From assembly GCA_009694025.1 (NCBI GenBank), contig SHVZ01000012.1:1-49220 (forward strand): a stretch of 49,220 nucleotides of DNA. Reading direction: 5' to 3'. Made by a program: the position numbers and the translations under genes. Each line of letters opens with the position of its first letter. Within the stretch, counting starts at the first letter, position 1. Below the pieces are notes generated by a model, which saw nothing but the letters and a program-made list of their open reading frames with translations, had not been told where the DNA came from and made no database searches. The DNA comes from Alphaproteobacteria bacterium. GTDB taxonomy: Bacteria; Pseudomonadota; Alphaproteobacteria; SHVZ01. This document shows positions 16,788 to 25,234 of this stretch, piece after piece.

Positions 16788-19722
16788 TCAGGCGACCGGC
16801 CGGAGCGTCTCCTCCTCGGCCGCGCCGAGCGGGATGTACTCGCCGATCGCCCCCAGGAACTCCTTCACGTCGATGGGCTTGGTCAGGTAGCGGACGAAGC
16901 CGGCGGCGAGCCCGCGCCTTATGTCGTTCGGCATGGCGGCGGCGGAAAGCGCCATCACCGGGATGTCGCGCGTCTCCGGCATCGCCTTCAGGTGCTCAAA
17001 CATCTCATATCCGCTCATGTCGGGCAGATGCAGGTCGAGGAGGATGATGTCGGGCCGGTGAGCACGGGCGAGCTCGAGGCCGAGGCGCGGATTGGACGCG
17101 GTCAGCAATCCGACCCGCGGCAGGATCGAGACCAGGTGCTCCATCAGTCGCATGTTGGAGGGATTGTCCTCGACGTAGAGGAGCGAGAAGCCGCCGGGAT
17201 GGGCCGCGGTCTCGGCCGATGGCGGATCGGACGCTTCGGCGGCGGCCCCAGCCCCGGCGGCCGAGGTCGAGGTGTCGGCCGGCAGCTCGACCCAGAAGAC
17301 GCTGCCTCGGCCCGCCGCGCTGGAGAAGCCGATCGACCCGCCCATCGCCTCGGCCAGGCGCTTGCAGATGGTTAGCCCGATTCCGGTTCCGTCGACGGCG
17401 GAATGCTCCTGGCCGAGGCGATGGAACGGTTCGAACAGCTCCTTCTGCCGATCGGCCGCGATGCCGATGCCGGTGTCGGCGACGACGAAGCGGACTCGGT
17501 CGCCAGCCGCAACCTCGACCGAGACGCGGACCGATCCGCCCTTGCGGTTGTACTTGATCCCATTGGAGACGAGGTTGAGGAGGATCTGGTGGAGCCGCCT
17601 GTCGTCGGCGCGGAGGTCGGGGACGTCGGCGGCCGCGTCGATCCGCAGCTCGATGCCGGCGCGCTCGGCGATCGTCGTCATGGCGCCGCCGACGCCCGCG
17701 AGCGCGTCGGCGGCCGCGACGCGCTCGACCGACAGCCGCTCGTTGCCGGATTCGATGCGCGCCAGGTCGAGCACATCGTTCACCAGGGCCAGCAGGTGGC
17801 GGCCGGCGCTCTCGACGTCCTGGCAATACTCGCGCTGCTTCGCGGTCAGGGCGTCCCGGCGGTCGATCTGCAGCATCTGGGCGAAGCCGATCACGGCGTT
17901 GAGCGGCGTCCTCAGCTCGTGGCTCATCCGCGACAGGAAGTCCGACTTGGCCCGGTTCGCCGCATCGGCCGCAAGCCGCGCCGCCGCCAGCTCGGCCTCG
18001 CGCTGCTTCGCCTCGGTGATGTCGACGATGAGGTTGACCAGGCCGCCGTCCGCCGTGCGTCGATCGCGCATCGAAAGCCAACGGCCATCGGCGCGCTCGA
18101 CCTCGGTGGGTTCGCCGGTGGCGCCGCGGATCTGCGCCAGCCGCTCGCGGACATAGGCGTCCTCGCGGCCGATGGCGCCGGGAAAAAGGCCCAACCGGGC
18201 ACGGTGAGCGAGCACGTCCTCGAGACGAACGCCCGGTGTCAGGATGTCGCCGCCTGCTACTTTCGTGGCCGCATTGTTGGCGACGACGAGCCGCTCCTCG
18301 GCGTCCCACAAGTAGAATGGATCGGCCAAGCTCTCGACGGCGTCGCGAAGTCGGGCGAGGGCCTGGGCGGCCCGGGCCTCGCTTTCGCGGATCGCGATCT
18401 CCGTCCGCTTCAGATAGGTGATGTCGGCGAGGGAGATCGCGAGGAACCCGTTCGGCAGCGGCAGCCAGCTGACGTCGAGCACCGTGCCGTTCGGGCGCGT
18501 GCGCTCGTAGCGCAACGGCAGCGCGGCCTGCGCCATCTTCAGGCGCTCGGCGACGAAGGCTTCGCTATCGCCGGCGCCGTACTCGCCGCCTTTCGACATG
18601 GCGCGGAATATGGACTCGAACGTCGTTCCCCGGCCCAATTCCCGTGTGCCGCCGAGCATCTTCGTATACAGCTCGTTCCACGCCACCGCCCGGAGATCGC
18701 GGTCGAAGACGATGATCGCCTGGTTGGTGGTGGCGAAGACCATGTGCAGCAGCGCCCCGGTCTCCACGAGCTCGCGGGCGGCGGCCGGCGACGACCAGCA
18801 TCGCGCCGCCGATCGCCAGCGCGGCGACCGTCAGCGCCCCCTCGATCGCGGACGCGAGCAGGACCTCGCGGAACGGCGCGAGCGCGTCGGCGCGCGACAT
18901 GGTGGCGGCGATCACCAGCGGAAAGCCCGGGATCGCCCGGTATCCGGCGACCCGTTCCCGCCCGTCGAGCGCGCTCGTCGTATGCAGGTTGCCCGGCCGG
19001 TTCTCGATCGACTCGAACTGGATCACCCGGCTTATGGGGAGCGGCCGCCCCATCCACGCCTCGATCATCGGTGCTCGCACCAGGAGGACGCCGTCGCGCC
19101 GGACGAGGAGGACGACGGTGTCCGGTCCCAGGTTGATCGCGCGATAGAACTCCAAGAAGTAGTCGAGGCGGAGGACGGCGTTGACGATGCCGGCGAAGTG
19201 CCCGCCCGCGTCCTCGATCCGGCGGGAGACCGCGATGATCCAGGTGCCGTCGAGGCGCGAGCGGATCGGCGCGGAGATGTAGAGCCCGACCGCCGGATCG
19301 TCGCGGTGAACGCTGAAATGGTCCTGGTCGGCGAGGTTGAGCGGCGGCGGGTCGCGGAAGATCGAGGAGGCGACCCGGTCGCCGGCGGCGTCGCTCCAGC
19401 CGATCCCGAGGATCACCGGCGAGGCGCCCTGGATGGTTCGGAGCGCGTCATGGATCGCCGTGGCGCCGGCGATGTCGCCGGCATCGACGTCGGCGTGGAG
19501 GCCGCCCGTCGCGTCGAGAGCCCGGGAGACGCCCTCGAAGGTTCTGGCCGCGTGCTCGGCGAGGGCGCCGGTCGCGTTGAGGGTGTCGCGCTCGGCCCGG
19601 GCGAGCGCCTGACGGTAGGCGTGCTCGACCGTATAGGTCTTCGCCAGCACGACCAACGCCGCGAGGACGAGGACGACGGCGACGACGATCCGGTTCGTGC
19701 GCGAGAAAATCCGGCTCTTCAA
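16788..19722 (-). pseudogene. Hybrid sensor histidine kinase (Cache-PAS-PAS-HisKA-HATPase-REC), frameshifted
   Basis: Two overlapping frames together encode one 977-residue membrane kinase. The 5' part (from the ATG at 19722) has a transmembrane helix at residues 10-30, a periplasmic double-Cache-like domain to about 285, and a second transmembrane helix to about 308. After AGRRP the correct continuation RELVETGALLHMVF is in another frame, so one extra C near 18775-18785 breaks the gene. The 3' part (residue 1 at 18767) has PAS domains (about 10-115 and 135-255), HisKA with phosphoacceptor His283, HATPase (N398/N402, DTGIGI, GTGIGL) and a receiver with Asp578 and Lys630. Two separate coupled proteins are an alternative. 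The convergent efflux gene ends 18 bp away. Confidence 0.85.
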
Positions 19723-19871
19723 AGGACCCTCCCGGCGCGCGCTCGCTCCCGAGGAAACATCAGCGTGACCGCGGCGCCAGCGACGGCGGCGGGCGGGGCG
19801 AGGACGATGGAATATCCAAGGTCAGTCGACTCACAAAAAATTCAATCAAAAGATAGCATGGGTGCAAGCCG

Positions 19872-19892
19872 CTATGCGCCCCCGTCGCATAG
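19872..19892. promoter_or_regulatory. Inverted repeat CTATGCG-N7-CGCATAG
   Basis: A perfect 7-bp dyad lies in the relatively AT-rich 216-bp gap between the cobB stop and the histidine kinase start, both on the minus strand. It could be an operator for the kinase gene or a hairpin after cobB. No T-tract follows the stem directly on either strand, so an operator is somewhat more likely. Confidence 0.4.
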
Positions 19893-19938
19893 TATTCGTC
19901 GGGTTTGGTTAACGAATGCTAAGCGCCGGATCGGGGCC

Positions 19939-21252
19939 TCAGCGCCGGTCGATCAGATGCAGGAAGGAGCCGAAGACGGTGCCGGTCCGCCGGCCGGCCG
20001 GCCCGAGCGCGCCGCCACGGGCGTCGCCCGCCTCGAATAGGGGATCGCCGGCCGCGCCGGTCTCGCTCGCGTAGTGGAACTCGTGGCCGCGGTAGCGTGT
20101 GCCGGCGGGCCCAAGCGGTGTCGCCGCCGCACAGACGATCTCGCGGTACCCCAGATGCAGCTTCCGCTCGGCGAAGGAGGTCTCGACCGGCAAGAGGCCG
20201 GCCATCTCATGGCGGTGGCCCCGGGCATCGACGAGGCCGCGCCCGAGCGCCATGTAGCCGCCGCACTCGCCATAGACCTGGGCCCCGCGCCGGGCCGCCG
20301 CGGCGACGCCCCGCTTCCACGCGGCGTTGGCCGCAAGCCGCCCGGCATGCAGCTCCGGATATCCGCCGGGAAGGAAGACGGCATCGGCGTCCGCCCCCGG
20401 CGCCTCATCGGCCAGCGGCGAGAACGGCACGACCTCGGCGCCGGCCCGCTGCCAACCGGCGAGCATCGCCGGGTAGGCGAAGGCGAAGGCGAGATCGTCG
20501 GCAACCGCGATCCGCTGCCCCGGCGGCGGCACCGACGCGACGATGCCCGCTGGCGCCAGTGGCGACGGCAGGGCGAGCGCGATCAGCGCCGGGATGTCGA
20601 GGGCGGCTTCGGCGAGCCCGGCGGCACGGTCGAGGAAGGCGTCCAGATCGACCTGCTCGCGCGCCTGCACCAATCCCAGATGACGCTCCGGGCGCGTGAG
20701 CGCCGGCGAGCGCGGGATCGATCCGAGCACGACGACGTCGGGGAGCGTCCGCCGGCAGGCCTCGGCGACGGTCCCGCCATGGGCGGGCGAGCCCGTGCGG
20801 TTCAAGATGACCCCGGCGACCCGGATCGCCGGGCGGTGGCGGACGAGGCCGGCGAGAACGGCCGCGGCGGTCGCCGACTGGCCGAAGACGTCGAGCACGA
20901 GGACGACTGGCCAGCCGGTGATCGCCGCCAGATCGGCGGTCGAGCCCTCGCCGTCGGCGCCGATGCCGTCGAACAGGCCCATAACCCCTTCACAGACGAT
21001 CAGGTCGGCCTCCGCCTCGAGAAGCGCCAGGGTCGCCGCCAGCGTCGATGGCCGCATCGCCCAGGGATCCAGGTTGAGGCAGGGGCGATGGCTCGCCGCC
21101 GTGTGGAAGGCCGCGTCGATGTAGTCGGGACCGGCCTTGGCCGAGGCGACGCGCGCGCCGGAGCGGGCGAGCAGCCGCAGCAGCGCCAGGGTCAGTGTCG
21201 TCTTGCCGGAACCGGAGGACGCCGCCGCGACGATGAGGCCCCGCGCCCTCAC
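19939..21252 (-). CDS. cobB: Cobyrinate a,c-diamide synthase
   Basis: CobB/CbiA performs ATP- and glutamine-dependent amidation of the a and c side chains of cobyrinic acid (hydrogenobyrinic acid in the aerobic route) in cobalamin synthesis. The 437-residue length is typical. The N-terminal synthase domain has the P-loop SSGSGKTT (Lys17), KAGPDYIDAAFH and EGVMGLFDG. The C-terminal glutaminase-like domain has FLPGGYPELH and the nucleophile Cys330 in YGECGGYMALG, with RGHEFHYA near the end. The start is a GTG at 21252 overlapping the TGA of the preceding sco gene, indicating translational coupling in cobA-sco-cobB. Confidence 0.95.
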   Translation of the reverse strand: MRARGLIVAAASSGSGKTTLTLALLRLLARSGARVASAKAGPDYIDAAFHTAASHRPCLNLDPWAMRPSTLAATLALLEAEADLIVCEGVMGLFDGIGADGEGSTADLAAITGWPVVLVLDVFGQSATAAAVLAGLVRHRPAIRVAGVILNRTGSPAHGGTVAEACRRTLPDVVVLGSIPRSPALTRPERHLGLVQAREQVDLDAFLDRAAGLAEAALDIPALIALALPSPLAPAGIVASVPPPGQRIAVADDLAFAFAYPAMLAGWQRAGAEVVPFSPLADEAPGADADAVFLPGGYPELHAGRLAANAAWKRGVAAAARRGAQVYGECGGYMALGRGLVDARGHRHEMAGLLPVETSFAERKLHLGYREIVCAAATPLGPAGTRYRGHEFHYASETGAAGDPLFEAGDARGGALGPAGRRTGTVFGSFLHLIDRR

Positions 21253-21836
21253 AGCCTCTTCTTGATCTCGGCCGCCATCGGCTCGGGCAGCGTCATATGG
21301 GTGAAATGCGTGAGGTAGCGCCCGTCGCGCCCCATCAGGAAGACGATGGAGGAGTGGTCGACCAGATACTCGCCCGGCGCCGACTCGTCGGCCTTGCGGT
21401 AGAAAACCCGGTACGCCTTGGCCGCTTTGGCGATCTCCTCCGGCGTGCCGGTCAACGCCTTCAGCCGCGGATGGAACGCCTCGGCATAGTCCGTCAGCAC
21501 CTCGACGGTGTCGCGATCGGGATCGATGGTGATGAAGACCGGCACCACGTCCTCGCCGGCGGGGCCGAGCAGGTCGACGGCGTCGGCCATGTTCTGCAGC
21601 GCCGTCGGGCAGGCGTCCGGGCAGAAGACGAAGCCGAAATAGATCAGCATCAGCTTGCCGCGGAAGTCCCCGTCGGTGACGCGCCGGCCGGTCTGGTCGA
21701 TCAGCTCGAACGGCCCGCCGATATGGGCGCCGGCGACTTCCGGCGAGCGGAGCCAGGAGACCAGCAGGGCCGAGCCGCCGACGATCGCCGCCAGCAGCAG
21801 GATCGCCGCGGCGCGGAAGCGGTAGTCGGCGAACAT
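21249..21836 (-). CDS. SCO1/SenC family copper chaperone
   Basis: This 195-residue membrane-anchored thioredoxin-fold protein helps assemble the CuA centre of cytochrome c oxidase or handles periplasmic thiols. One N-terminal transmembrane helix lies at about residues 9-28. The copper-binding motif FCPDACP provides Cys72 and Cys76, and His161 lies in VDHSS. It is encoded between cobA and cobB with overlapping start and stop codons at both ends, which is unusual because its known role is unrelated to cobalamin. SCO proteins next to cobA-like methyltransferases may hint at periplasmic redox or metal handling, but that is inference. Confidence 0.93.
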   Translation of the reverse strand: MFADYRFRAAAILLLAAIVGGSALLVSWLRSPEVAGAHIGGPFELIDQTGRRVTDGDFRGKLMLIYFGFVFCPDACPTALQNMADAVDLLGPAGEDVVPVFITIDPDRDTVEVLTDYAEAFHPRLKALTGTPEEIAKAAKAYRVFYRKADESAPGEYLVDHSSIVFLMGRDGRYLTHFTHMTLPEPMAAEIKKRL

Positions 21837-22669
21837 CAGCCGGTTTCCCGCCGGGCCCCGAGCTTCAGCGGATCGGGATCGAGCCGCCGCCCGGCGATGG
21901 CGCCCAGCCAGTCGAGTCCGGCGGCGAGCCGAACCGCCGGGCCGACGACGACGATCGCCGGCGGCGCCATCTTCGCCGCCTCGGTCTCCTCGACCAGGCG
22001 GCCGAGGGTGGTGACGAGCGTGCGCTGGCGGTCGGTCGCGGCATGGCTCACCACCGCCGCCGGCTCGTCGGCCGGTCGGCCGGCCGATATCAGCCGGTCG
22101 CGGATCTCAGCCAGGTGCTTGAGTGCCATGTAGAACACCAGCACCGGCGCGCCCCGGGCCAGCGCCGGCCAGTCGAGGCCATCCGGCACCGCGCCGGTGA
22201 CGTTGTGGCCGGTGACGAAGGTGACGGCCTCGTTGACGTCGCGGTGGGTCGCCGGGATGCCGGCATAGGCCAGGCCGCCGATACCGGCGGTGACGCCGGG
22301 GACGACGCGGAAGGGAACCCCGGCCGCGACCAGCGCCAGGGCTTCCTCGCCGCCGCGGCCGAAGACGAAGGGATCGCCGCCCTTCAGGCGGAGCACGCGC
22401 TTGCCCTCGCGGGCGAGGCGGACCAGGCGCCGGGAGATGTTCGGCTGCCTGGGCGACGGCTTGCCGCCGCGCTTGCCGGCGAACTCGAGGACGGCGCCGG
22501 CGCGGGCGAGCGCGAGCGTCCGCTCGTCGACCAGCGCGTCGTAGACGACGGCGTCGGCCTCGGCCAGCGCCTTCAAGGCGAGCAGGGTGAGCAGGCCCGG
22601 GTCGCCGGGGCCGGCGCCGGCCAGCCAGACCCAGCCGGGCTCGAAATCGGGAAGCGCCGGAAGCTGCAT
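21836..22669 (-). CDS. cobA: Uroporphyrinogen-III C-methyltransferase
   Basis: SUMT methylates uroporphyrinogen III at C2 and C7 using SAM to give precorrin-2, the branch point from haem to cobalamin and sirohaem. The 277-residue protein has VWLAGAGPGDPGLLTLLA at the N-terminus, VVYDALVDERTL, the LRLKGGDPFVFGRGGEE motif, and VPGVTAGIGGLAYAGIPATHR, all diagnostic. The C-terminus carries an extension of about 25 residues beyond AGLDWL. It is first in a tightly coupled operon with sco and cobB. No convincing cobalamin riboswitch is visible in the 147-bp gap upstream. Confidence 0.95.
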   Translation of the reverse strand: MQLPALPDFEPGWVWLAGAGPGDPGLLTLLALKALAEADAVVYDALVDERTLALARAGAVLEFAGKRGGKPSPRQPNISRRLVRLAREGKRVLRLKGGDPFVFGRGGEEALALVAAGVPFRVVPGVTAGIGGLAYAGIPATHRDVNEAVTFVTGHNVTGAVPDGLDWPALARGAPVLVFYMALKHLAEIRDRLISAGRPADEPAAVVSHAATDRQRTLVTTLGRLVEETEAAKMAPPAIVVVGPAVRLAAGLDWLGAIAGRRLDPDPLKLGARRETG

Positions 22670-22816
22670 GGCGGCACCCTACATCCGACGGGCAGGGCCC
22701 GGCCACACTGCCGTCGGCGCGCCCTGCGAGAGCGAGCCGACATGTTATCATGCCCCCGCCTTGCTCCTCCTCGGCCGGTGCGCCGCCGTCGCCACGTCCC
22801 CCCTTTGGGCTCCTTC

Positions 22817-24235
22817 ATGCGCCGTACCCGCAACGCCAAGATCGTCGCCACCGTCGGGCCCGCCACTTCGACGCCGGAGATGCTGGCCCGCCTCTTCGCC
22901 GCCGGCGCCGACGTCTTCCGATTCAATTTCAGCCATGGCGGCTACGACGACCACCGCGCCCGCTTCGAGGCCGTTCGCGAGCTCGAGCGGAAGACCAAGC
23001 GTCCGATCGGCATCATGATGGACCTGCAGGGGCCGAAGCTTCGGGTCGGGGCCTTCGCCGGCGGCTCGGCCGAGCTGGTGGCCGGAAAGCGTTTTCGCCT
23101 CGACCTCGACCCCAGGCCCGGCGACGCCACGCGGGCGCACCTGCCGCACCGGGAGATCTTCGCCGCGATCGCCGCCGGCACCGATCTTCTGGTCGACGAC
23201 GGCAAGCTGCGCCTGCGTATCCTCGCCCACGGCCCCGACTTCGCCGAGACCGAGGTGGTGGCCGGCGGGCGCATCTCCGACCGCAAGGGCGTCAACGTCC
23301 CCAACGTCGTGCTGCCGCTCTCCCCGATCACCGACAAGGACCGGCGCGACCTGGCCTTCGGGCTCGAGCTCGGCGTCGACCTGGTCGCGCTCTCCTTCGT
23401 CCAGCGCCCGGACGACGTGGCGGAGGCCAAGAAGCTGATCGCCGGCCGCGCCGGCGTCGTCGTCAAGCTGGAGAAGCCTTCGGCGATCGACCATCTCGCC
23501 GAGCTGATCGACATGTGCGACGGGGTGATGGTGGCGAGAGGCGACCTCGGCGTCGAGATGCCGCCCGAAGACGTGCCCAGCATCCAAAAGCAGATCGTGC
23601 GCGCCTGCCGCGAGGCCGGCACGCCGGTGATCGTCGCGACCCAGATGCTGGAGTCGATGATGGCGTCGCCGGCGCCGACCCGGGCCGAGGCCTCGGACGT
23701 GGCGACCGCCGTCTACGACGGCGCCGACGCGGTGATGCTCTCGGGCGAGACCGCGTCCGGCATGTATCCGGTCGAGGCGGTCGAAATCATGGACCGGATC
23801 ATCCAGCGGGTGGAGAAAGACACGCTCTACCGGACGATCCTGGACGCGGTCCATCCGGAGCCGGAGGCGACCGCGGCGGATGCGATCTCGGCCGCCGCCC
23901 GCCAGGTCGGCCACACCATCTCGGCCGCCTGCATCGCGACGTTCACCATGTCGGGCTCGACCGCGCTCCGCGCCGCCCGCGAACGCCCGGACGTGCCGAT
24001 CTTAGGCTTGACCGGCAAGCCGGCGACGGCGCGGCGGCTGGCGCTTCTCTGGGGTGTGCACTGGGTCCTGACCCACGACATCGCCAGCTTCACCGAGATG
24101 GTGCAGATCGCCGCCGAGGCGGCCCGCACCGAGGGCTTCGCCGAGCCCGGCCAGCGCCTGGTGATCACCGCCGGCGTGCCCTTCGGCACGCCGGGCGCCA
24201 CCAACGTCTTGAGGATCGCAAGAGTCGGCGAGTAG
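22817..24235 (+). CDS. pyk: Pyruvate kinase
   Basis: Catalyses phosphoenolpyruvate plus ADP to pyruvate plus ATP, the last step of glycolysis. The 472-residue length is normal. The N-terminus RNAKIVATVGPATST is canonical; the FRFNFSHG and MDLQGPKLRVG motifs bind nucleotide and metal. The active-site region VVVKLEKPSAIDHL with VMVARGDLGVE is intact, as is MLSGETASGMYPVEAV. The C-terminal domain ends VPFGTPGATNVLRI. I chose the ATG at 22817 directly before RRTRNAK; another in-frame ATG at 22742 would add an Arg/Pro-rich leader not typical of the family. It is divergent from cobA. Confidence 0.97.
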   Translation: MRRTRNAKIVATVGPATSTPEMLARLFAAGADVFRFNFSHGGYDDHRARFEAVRELERKTKRPIGIMMDLQGPKLRVGAFAGGSAELVAGKRFRLDLDPRPGDATRAHLPHREIFAAIAAGTDLLVDDGKLRLRILAHGPDFAETEVVAGGRISDRKGVNVPNVVLPLSPITDKDRRDLAFGLELGVDLVALSFVQRPDDVAEAKKLIAGRAGVVVKLEKPSAIDHLAELIDMCDGVMVARGDLGVEMPPEDVPSIQKQIVRACREAGTPVIVATQMLESMMASPAPTRAEASDVATAVYDGADAVMLSGETASGMYPVEAVEIMDRIIQRVEKDTLYRTILDAVHPEPEATAADAISAAARQVGHTISAACIATFTMSGSTALRAARERPDVPILGLTGKPATARRLALLWGVHWVLTHDIASFTEMVQIAAEAARTEGFAEPGQRLVITAGVPFGTPGATNVLRIARVGE

Positions 24236-24364
24236 CGGGACGTCATCTGGGTCTCCCGCCCGCGGATTGTGGTGTAGAGTTGCCACCTTCGGTCTTTCGG
24301 CGCCCGACGCGCCGGGATCGGCCCAGGCCTACCCTTCCCCTCGTAACATCGAACGGACATATCC

Positions 24365-24982
24365 ATGATCGATCTCTATACCGCCTCCACCGGCAACGGC
24401 CGCCGCGCCACCATCGCGCTCGAGGAGTGCGGGCTCTCCTACAAGGTCCACAAGCTCGACCTCGCCCAGGGCGACGCCAAGAAGCCGGACTTCCTGAAGA
24501 TCAACCCGGCCGCCGCCGTCCCGGCGATCGTCGATCCCGACGGCCCCGGCGGCAAGGCGCTGATGCTCGCCCAGTCGGGCGCCATCGTCCTCTATTGCGC
24601 GGAGAAGTCGGGGAAGCTGATCCCCAAGGACCCGGCGAAGCGGGCCGAGGCCTATCAGTGGTTCATGCAGGCGACCACCGACGTGGCGCCGACCTCGTCC
24701 AACATCTTCTACATCTCGAGCCATGTGCCGGTGAAGGACCCGGCCAACACGGCCTATTTCGAGCAGAAGCTGCTGGCCCAGTGCGCCGTCGTCGACAAGC
24801 AGCTCCAGGGCCGCGACTACATCGCGGGCGAGATGTCGATCGCCGACGTCGCGCTCTATCCCATCGTCGCCGGCCGGAAGGCGTTGATCGACGCCGCTCC
24901 GGGCCTGGCCAACCTCAAGGCCTGGGCCGCCCGCATGGCCGCCCGGCCCGCCGTCGCCAAGGCGATCGCCGCCAACGGGTGA
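24365..24982 (+). CDS. Glutathione S-transferase family protein
   Basis: This 205-residue cytosolic GST-like protein has an N-terminal thioredoxin-fold domain (about 1-82: DLYTASTGNGRRATIALEECGLSYKV, INPAAAVPAIVD, and the glutathione-binding LAQSGAIVLYCAEK with the conserved Ser). An alpha-helical C-terminal domain follows, including the N-capping box GEMSIADVALYPIV. The conserved Asn/Ser of the NGRR motif could be catalytic. Sequence like this is close to the Ure2p/YfcG-type disulfide reductases. It follows pyk by 130 bp and is followed by a GC-rich repeat. Confidence 0.92.
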   Translation: MIDLYTASTGNGRRATIALEECGLSYKVHKLDLAQGDAKKPDFLKINPAAAVPAIVDPDGPGGKALMLAQSGAIVLYCAEKSGKLIPKDPAKRAEAYQWFMQATTDVAPTSSNIFYISSHVPVKDPANTAYFEQKLLAQCAVVDKQLQGRDYIAGEMSIADVALYPIVAGRKALIDAAPGLANLKAWAARMAARPAVAKAIAANG

Positions 24983-24984
24983 CT

Positions 24985-25018
24985 TTCAGAACCCTCCCCC
25001 GCGCACGGGGGGGGGGCC
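24985..25018. repeat. GC-rich palindromic repeat, short copy 2
   Basis: TTCAGAACCCTC followed by CCCCGCGCAC and a run of ten G forms one imperfect hairpin. The leading bases match the conserved end TTCGGAACCCTC of the larger repeats at 9953, 31073 and 39082. It starts just after the GST stop codon, so a transcript-end role is possible. Confidence 0.65.
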
Positions 25019-25063
25019 AAAAGCGTGGACGTCAACGGTCGTTCGGAGCGAGAGAGAATTGTG

Positions 25064-25177
25064 ATGCTCGAGCGTCCTGGGAAAAGATCGCGCCGGAAAT
25101 CGACCGTTCATCTCGCCCGGATCGAGGCGGCCGACGGCCGCCGCATTATTGCCGAGGTCGAGCCAGCGGCTGCTTGA
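25064..25177 (+). CDS. Possible small basic protein, 37 aa
   Basis: A short frame begins MLERPGKRSRRKSTVHLAR and ends AEVEPAAA. It is preceded by GGAG and AGAGAG purine stretches (25046-25056). A strong hairpin starts eight bases after its stop, which supports an expressed short transcript unit. The family is not recognised, and at this length chance cannot be excluded. Confidence 0.35.
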   Translation: MLERPGKRSRRKSTVHLARIEAADGRRIIAEVEPAAA

Positions 25178-25184
25178 ACGCGCA

Positions 25185-25214
25185 AAGGGCGGGATCTCTC
25201 CCGCCCTTCTCGTT
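25185..25214. terminator. Intrinsic-type terminator hairpin between the small ORF and rho
   Basis: A perfect 10-bp stem AAGGGCGGGA / TCCCGCCCTT with a TCTC loop spans 25185-25208, followed on the plus strand by CTCGTTT, a weak T-rich tail. It sits between convergent transcripts (the plus-strand GST/small ORF and the minus-strand rho gene) and could serve both. Confidence 0.7.
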
Positions 25215-25234
25215 TCGACCGGTCTCCCCGTGGC

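Noticed and set aside
19905-19925. CtrA-like site near GGTTAACGAATGCTAAG
   Set aside because: Second half-site does not match TTAA at the required spacing, and a single half-site is not informative.
22670-22816. Cobalamin riboswitch upstream of cobA
   Set aside because: The gap is only 147 bp and lacks a clear B12-box; some GC-rich palindromes are present but not the conserved core.
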